From: an uncultured Leucothrix sp.
GTDB taxonomy: Bacteria; Pseudomonadota; Gammaproteobacteria; Thiotrichales; Thiotrichaceae
Direction: 5' to 3'
NCBI GenBank assembly: GCA_937923375.1
Contig: CALAJG010000255.1
Span: 1-23,542, forward strand
DNA length: 23,542 nucleotides
Each line of letters starts with the position of its first letter. The first letter of the stretch is position 1. The notes below the pieces were generated by a model. That model searched no databases and was not told the origin of the DNA. It saw nothing but the letters and a program-made list of their open reading frames with translations. This document shows, piece after piece, positions 23,364 to 23,542 of the stretch. Position numbers and translations under genes: made by a program.

Positions 23364-23542
23364 ATGAGTAAACATTACGATTTAATTGCAATTGGTGCGG
23401 CAAGCGGCGGCTTGTCTGTCGTAGAGAGAGCATCGGAGTATGGCGCTAAAACGGCAGTGATTGAAGCTGGCGAACTAGGCGGCACTTGCGTTAATGTCGG
23501 CTGTGTACCAAAAAAAATCATGTGGTACGGATCTAGCCTTGC
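23364..23542 (+). CDS. gor: glutathione-disulfide reductase, N-terminal part only
   Basis: The first 59 complete codons of a flavoprotein disulfide reductase that reduces oxidised glutathione with NADPH. The redox-active disulfide motif GGTCVNVGCVPKK is complete, and the following IMWYGS matches glutathione reductase rather than other family members. The FAD-binding turn reads GAASGG, where GxGxxG is usual (commonly GGGSGG or GAGSGG). AGGA (23351-23354) lies nine bases before the ATG. The gene continues beyond the window. It is divergent from oxyR. Confidence 0.9.
   Translation, partial: MSKHYDLIAIGAASGGLSVVERASEYGAKTAVIEAGELGGTCVNVGCVPKKIMWYGSSL

Noticed and set aside
1..23542. CRISPR array, insertion sequence, toxin-antitoxin pair, tRNA
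   Set aside because: No spaced direct repeats, transposase or integrase motifs, antitoxin-like pairs or cloverleaf sequences were recognised by eye.

Overview
The window looks like ordinary chromosome from a gammaproteobacterium of moderate GC content, probably free-living and perhaps marine. Nearly every gene belongs to a family with close gammaproteobacterial relatives: rapA, nadC, ftsE-ftsX, the mutL-miaA-hfq-hflX block, oxyR with a divergent gor, a YfeY/DUF1131 lipoprotein and a PBP4-type dacB. I see no insertion sequence, phage, CRISPR array, rRNA or tRNA. The organism cannot be named from the sequence.

Layout. Positions 1-2474 hold a SulP-type anion transporter that is cut by the window edge and also lacks its usual C-terminal part, then an SRPBCC-fold protein and an SDR oxidoreductase on the minus strand. 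Positions 2602-7570 carry, all on the plus strand, an RluA-family pseudouridine synthase, a PBP4-type peptidase, an EamA/DMT exporter bracketed by two hairpins, and a GGDEF-EAL protein that keeps only the first residues of a periplasmic sensor domain. Positions 7585-9586 hold an rtcB region: a strong promoter, a 10-codon leader ORF, a chain of alternative RNA pairings ending in a terminator, rtcB (RNA ligase), a small basic ORF with a terminator-like hairpin inside its coding sequence, and a membrane-anchored zinc-ribbon protein. rapA (minus) and nadC (plus) are divergent.

The only long gene-free stretch (13438-13931) contains a near-consensus sigma-54 promoter with upstream TGTCA repeats, then an A-rich transcript of about 180 nt that ends at a strong intrinsic terminator. 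ftsE-ftsX, mutL-miaA, hfq and hflX follow on the plus strand, then the lipoprotein, a minus-strand GT4 glycosyltransferase and oxyR, and the start of gor at the right edge.

How the genes relate. Several act on RNA: RluA-family enzyme, RtcB, RapA, MiaA, Hfq and HflX. The mutL product has an endonuclease-type C-terminus, so mismatch repair here is probably MutH-independent. oxyR and gor form a peroxide/glutathione redox pair.

The two most interesting non-coding signals are the putative leader-peptide attenuator in front of rtcB, and the sigma-54 transcript after nadC. The latter could be a CrcZ-like Hfq/Crc decoy RNA or the remains of a pilA locus. Both are inferred from sequence by eye and need folding, comparative and transcript data.
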